NCBI GenBank assembly: GCA_031423015.1
Contig: JANPER010000040.1
Coordinates: 65,195-129,194, forward strand
DNA length: 64,000 nt
DNA from: DATGPD01 sp031423015
Lineage (GTDB): Bacteria > Planctomycetota > UBA1135 > UBA2386
Direction of reading: 5' to 3'
Made by a program: the position numbers and the translations under genes. The notes beneath the pieces are model-generated. The model was not told the origin of the DNA. It did no database searches and saw only the letters and a list, made by a program, of their open reading frames with translations. Below are positions 61,401-64,000 of the stretch, one piece after another. The first letter of the stretch is position 1. Each line of letters starts with the position of its first letter.

Positions 61401-61878
61401 TCCGTAGCGAATCCCCGTCGACGAGGTCCATCGTGAACCAAGGGACGCCCTCCGTTTCGCCGACGTCATGAATCGCCACAATGTGCTTGTGGCGGATGCG
61501 TCCGAGAGCCTGCGCCTCACGCCGGAACCGTTCGATGGTCCCTGGTGCGTTTGCCATGGATGCAGGCATGAACTTGACGGCGAGGTCACGGTTGAGGCCG
61601 GGATCGTGGGCGCGATGCACAGTGCCCATCCCGCCACCGCCCAGTCGACCCAAGATGTGCAGGCGGCCCAATCTGGCGCCACGCAGCGAATCGCCGGCCG
61701 AATCGTCCATGCCCGTGCCTGCCGCGAGCATCAGCGCCCGAACCGCCGTACGAATCTCGGCGGCGACGTCAGGGTGCGCTTGGCATGCCCGCGCGACCGC
61801 GTCGGGGTCATTGAACACGCTCACATCTGGTCCGGGTGACGGGTTCGGAACGGGTTCGGACTCCATGGCATCGAGCAT
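58426..61878 (-). CDS. Membrane Ser/Thr kinase with PDZ-like and FGE-sulfatase (SUMF1) domains
   Basis: This is a protein of about 1150 residues. The kinase domain (about 60-370) has LGRLGGGGMGTVHRAHD, AVKFMP, HRDVKPGNIMV and DFGLARGDDA. One membrane helix (PTAAAAALLLATAGLGVVVF) and a coiled-coil-like segment follow. The middle contains a PDZ-like part (VTSGSPAAAIGLCARDLITR) and PEGA-like beta domains. The C-terminal about 220 residues are an FGE-sulfatase/formylglycine-enzyme-type domain: FFIAQREVTVGEYAEFVND, ALPSKEQWEKAARGADGRVY, FEWLLDIGY and WRGGAWNAADVRLFRAAS. The start is ATG 61878 (MLDAMESEP) or 61866. It is divergent from an ECF sigma factor gene, 179 bp apart. Confidence 0.9.
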   Translation of the reverse strand: MLDAMESEPVPNPSPGPDVSVFNDPDAVARACQAHPDVAAEIRTAVRALMLAAGTGMDDSAGDSLRGARLGRLHILGRLGGGGMGTVHRAHDPGLNRDLAVKFMPASMANAPGTIERFRREAQALGRIRHKHIVAIHDVGETEGVPWFTMDLVDGDSLRTILDRLAGDDVEAFGPDALLPALVGGQPQPLPREATHAGSYVESVARLVAKLADALEHVHRTGIVHRDVKPGNIMVDRAGEPCLVDFGLARGDDAVTVTRDGSGPGTPAYMAPEQISGRSPVGPSTDVYGLGITLYEALTLRRPFTGDTTQEVFNAVLNSEPAPPRRWNAQIPRDLEIVCLTAIEKDPSRRYPSALAFAEDLRNLLNLRPIRARAAGLGTRARRLLLRNPWPTAAAAALLLATAGLGVVVFVQRMQARAEFRAAVTETHAALAGKDLSQAQLSLERVTALDQNSIEARDLRSAVAAARAEADHGRAIEEARVELDACERSMAAIVSSRARVEILEQEELFAFHPSADPLAWAREAETVGPLIVSAETHLAGAIDALNRAERHVPGTPAVRRAMADLYMIRWRATRSAHDIPMTAAHRVRVEVYDIEGRHLPELEGTASLSLDGSPRGAELHLFRFQLQSGLRDDGEPRLVPVPFHLPRSAARTPAANDGVELLTSAEVALSVTSVTSGSPAAAIGLCARDLITRVAGAPVAGAVLVIELDADGPAARAGVVCLDRLTGLAGSAVHVPNDAVAAQASLVEGANYDVVFAAKDGRRTVSTRRGVSPWNDLGLRVGDAAEALAHVVLGADLELGILSGGVARTLVLPSGRLSGIEGVVTAYPLVFGSDNAVGTLPLVDVSVPAGSYLLVAGMPGYDDLRLPFEIPSSGPVVLRADLLRAGITPPGFVYVAPCPSIFGGDPDAVGAIARRVTDLPGFFIAQREVTVGEYAEFVNDPATRLEIDAAGSQGTVTRVPRRILRVPSWTRAGDGRFIPDVDPRCPVCDIAGVDADAYVAWRNRLALSRGEAWTYALPSKEQWEKAARGADGRVYPWGDAFSWSFCGGRKSRPNPVREPGLSFLADESTFAVRDLCGGVFEWLLDIGYSDPNYGSVRAWRGGAWNAADVRLFRAASDNGGDASRAGFNDGFRLVASLRNPPSDASPQVRR

Positions 61879-62057
61879 TAGACCGTGGGCGAGAGCGAAG
61901 TGGGCATTGCCACCGGCGGCCAGGACGACGAGTTCGTCTCGCGCCGTTCTGACCGCCGTGGCGACAGAATCACGACTTCGCGTGGCACGACCCCGTACGG
62001 CGCACGACCGCCCGGCGTTGGCCCTGATCGCGCAATCGCGATATACGTTCGCGGTGC

Positions 62058-62804
62058 ATGACCGCGCCTGATCCCGACCTCCCAGACGCGACGCGACCGC
62101 ACGCAGAGTCGGCAACCGATCGGCCACCGCTTGACCTTGGCGCACCGAGCGCGAGCGAGTTCTCTCGCACCCGCGCCGATCTCGCTGAGTTCCGCACTGG
62201 TGATCCCAGCGCGTTCGAGCGCGTCTGGAAGCGCCACCGCGGAATGCTGGAGGTCCTGATCACCAGTCGAATCCGCAGGGGCCTCACGCCCGCGCTCCGT
62301 GTGCGCCTCGATGCGGAACTCGACGACATCCTGCAGGAAGCTGCGGTGATCGCGTTCGCGAGGCTGGGACAGTTCGAGTATCGCGGGCCCGGCTCGATCC
62401 TGGCGTGGCTGGAGCAGATCGGCACCCACCTCGTTTCGGATCGAGCCGACTATTGGCGCGCCGGGAAACGAAGCCCGTCCCGCGAGAAGCGGCTCGGCGG
62501 CGCGAGCACGGCTGCCTTCGATGCGCATGCGGCCGCAGTTGACCTTCCGCATCGAGGTCCCGGTCCCGCAACCGAACATGACCAGGAACATGCCCGGCGT
62601 GCGGTCGCCACCGCGCTCAGCGACCTCTCGGAGCGGGAGCAAACCGTCGTTCTGCTGCGGTTCTTCGGTGGCGCCACCTGGTCGGAGATCGCGGCGGAGG
62701 TACACGCCCAAAGTGGCGACGCCGTCCGTAAGGAGTGGTCGGATCGGATCCTGCCCGCCTTCGCAGTGGCCATGGCGCGAGTCGGCCGCAGTGGACGTGA
62801 CTGA
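62058..62804 (+). CDS. ECF-type RNA polymerase sigma factor
   Basis: This is a 248-residue sigma-70-family protein. Region 2 (about 70-135) has ELDDILQEAAVIAFARLGQF and ILAWLEQIGTHLVSDRADYW. Region 4 (about 185-240) has LSDLSEREQTVVLLRFFGGA and TWSEIAAEVHAQSGDAVRKE. It is longer and less typical than the sigma factor at 40102-40725. It is divergent from the kinase-FGE gene, the second such pair in the window, so it is probably controlled by that kinase. TATACG lies 10 nt before ATG 62058 and could be part of its promoter. Confidence 0.88.
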   Translation: MTAPDPDLPDATRPHAESATDRPPLDLGAPSASEFSRTRADLAEFRTGDPSAFERVWKRHRGMLEVLITSRIRRGLTPALRVRLDAELDDILQEAAVIAFARLGQFEYRGPGSILAWLEQIGTHLVSDRADYWRAGKRSPSREKRLGGASTAAFDAHAAAVDLPHRGPGPATEHDQEHARRAVATALSDLSEREQTVVLLRFFGGATWSEIAAEVHAQSGDAVRKEWSDRILPAFAVAMARVGRSGRD

Positions 62805-62830
62805 CTGCTGCGGATCACATCGCCGCGACT

Positions 62831-64000
62831 TCACCGTCCGAAGCCGAGCGACAAGGCGTTGGACGTCGCCAGCGCCAGGGTGACGGGATTCAGCGCGGCG
62901 CCCTGCAGGGTGAGCCTCGCGCCGACCAACTCGGCGAGGTCCGGGATCGGCAGCGGCATGAAGGGCTGCGCGGCTGACAGCGTCACGAGCAACGTCAGTG
63001 GATTGGCGTAGAGGAAGCAGCCACTGCCGAGAGGGATCGGCACGACCGACAGGTCGAGGGCCAGAACGATGACCGAGGGCGCGCCGGCGGGGCCACCGCC
63101 GAGCGTCACCGCGAAGTCGGCGGTTGGCACCCGCGGCGTGCCGTTGGTCCCGATCGCCAGCGGCGACTGCCCACCTCCCGAGCAGCCGATCCCGGTGGTG
63201 GTCACCGAAGCCGGCGTGAAGGCTTCGACGGTGTTGAGGATCGTCGGCCCCGCTTGCGCGCCGCCAATCGCGTAGACGACGCCGTTGACCGCCGCGAGCC
63301 CGAGGTCCGAACGCGGGGTGGGAAGCGACGCGAGCACGAACCAGGTGTCGGTGCAAGGGTCGTAAGCCTGGGTCGCGCCGAAGATGGCGCCCACGTTGTT
63401 CGTGCCGCCAACCACGTAGACGCGGCCGTCAGCCGAGGTGGCGCTGGTGGCCGCCGCAGCGAGCGGCAGCGAGTTCTTTCGCTGCCAGGTGTCCGTGGCC
63501 GGGTCATAGGCCTCGACGACGACCTTCGTGGCGTTCGACGCGCCGCCGCCGCCGCACGCGTAGATGATCCCGTTGAGCACCGCGACGCCGAGGTTGTAAC
63601 GGGCCGTCGGCATCGACGCCCTGGAGCGCCATGTGTCGGTCGTCGGGTCGTACTCCAGCACCGAGGCGAGCGGAGATCCTGCCGCGAAGCCGCCGATCAC
63701 GTACAGCTTGCCGTTCACGACGCCGACGCCGTGGGCGTAGCGCGCAGTCGGCATCGAGGCCCGGGGCCTCCACATGTTGGTCGCTGGATCGTAGGCTTCG
63801 TTCGTGTCGTAGTTCGTGCTGCAGCCGCTCTCGCCGCCGACGACGTAGAGGATGCCGTTCACGGCGCCGACACCGATCGAGGCGCGGGCGGTCGGCATGG
63901 GAGCCAGGGACGTCCACCCCGTCGCCGGCTGGAAGACCTCCAGCGCGCGGGTGCGCGTGCAACCGCCGATCGCGACGCCTCCCACCGCGTAGATCGACCC
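62831..64000 (-). CDS. Secreted Kelch-repeat protein (N-terminus beyond right edge)
   Basis: The frame is open to the window edge, and the first visible codons (SIYAVGGVAIGG) are already inside a Kelch repeat, so the N-terminus is missing. At least six Kelch units are seen, such as ILYVVGGESGCSTNYDTNEA, KLYVIGGFAAG...VLEYDPTTDTW and RVYVVGGTNN...QAYDPCTDTW. The C-terminal 120 residues, from GIGCSGGGQSPLAIGTNGTP to SNALSLGFGR, are the shared module of exported proteins here. It converges with the sigma factor gene, 26 bp apart. It is similar in layout to the Kelch protein at 26003-27301. Confidence 0.85.
   Translation of the reverse strand, partial: GSIYAVGGVAIGGCTRTRALEVFQPATGWTSLAPMPTARASIGVGAVNGILYVVGGESGCSTNYDTNEAYDPATNMWRPRASMPTARYAHGVGVVNGKLYVIGGFAAGSPLASVLEYDPTTDTWRSRASMPTARYNLGVAVLNGIIYACGGGGASNATKVVVEAYDPATDTWQRKNSLPLAAAATSATSADGRVYVVGGTNNVGAIFGATQAYDPCTDTWFVLASLPTPRSDLGLAAVNGVVYAIGGAQAGPTILNTVEAFTPASVTTTGIGCSGGGQSPLAIGTNGTPRVPTADFAVTLGGGPAGAPSVIVLALDLSVVPIPLGSGCFLYANPLTLLVTLSAAQPFMPLPIPDLAELVGARLTLQGAALNPVTLALATSNALSLGFGR

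Noticed and set aside
61879..62145. N-terminal extension of the kinase-FGE protein to 62145
   Set aside because: It would overlap the divergent sigma factor gene and has no kinase-like or membrane features.

Overview
The window is very GC-rich, densely packed bacterial DNA that reads as a planctomycete (PVC-group) chromosome. The evidence is two ECF sigma factors each divergent from a large receptor-type Ser/Thr kinase, an SGNH plus dehydrogenase-propeller plus HEAT plus PA14 protein of PVC type, a kinase fused to an FGE-sulfatase domain, and many long secreted FG-GAP, Kelch and beta-helix proteins that share a C-terminal module. No rRNA, tRNA or CRISPR array was recognised. Both edges cut genes: a MASE1-domain sensor on the left and a Kelch protein on the right.

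Layout. 1-10 kb holds metabolism and housekeeping: coenzyme-B12 methylmalonyl-CoA mutase and its GTPase chaperone MeaB with a GT-C-like membrane protein between them, then Hsp20, D-aminoacyl-tRNA deacylase, an MFS carrier, a low-molecular-weight phosphatase and a D-amino-acid-oxidase-like enzyme whose domain order is circularly permuted. 10-17.5 kb holds a U32 RlhA-like protein and a tandem duplication of a secreted protein and membrane protein pair; one membrane-protein copy survives only as its last 132 bp. 17.5-20.5 kb is an accessory patch of gene relics (permease pieces, an IS91-type transposase, a possible Wzt C-terminus) and a pectate-lyase-fold protein, bracketed by an apparently perfect 89-bp direct repeat. 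20.5-30 kb holds a ZIP-like/ArsP-like fused permease, an isopropylmalate/isocitrate dehydrogenase, a SprT-like protease overlapping a 3-methyladenine glycosylase, a Kelch protein, a DinB-like protein and a gingipain-like secreted protein. 30-40.7 kb holds an APC permease, a Fic protein, an acetyl-CoA acetyltransferase overlapping an aconitase-family enzyme with swivel-first order, and sigma/kinase pair 1. 40.7-56.5 kb is a block of exported proteins: a propeller-like protein, a cupredoxin-PA14 protein overlapping a sorbosone-dehydrogenase-like propeller, two 14-repeat FG-GAP proteins, a beta-helix protein and a 1460-residue lipoprotein ending in a blue-copper domain. 56.5-64 kb holds relics, a DUF4160/DUF2442 pair, sigma/kinase pair 2 and the truncated Kelch protein.

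How the genes may work together (inference). Mutase and MeaB form a methylmalonyl-CoA module. The exported propeller and cupredoxin proteins look like periplasmic oxidation modules that use blue copper where the best-known PVC relatives carry cytochrome c. The two sigma/kinase pairs may sense and regulate surface functions. The most unusual features are the permuted oxidase, the fused metal permease, the split and fused copper-dehydrogenase architectures, and the repeated presence of short shredded copies of neighbouring genes between intact ones.
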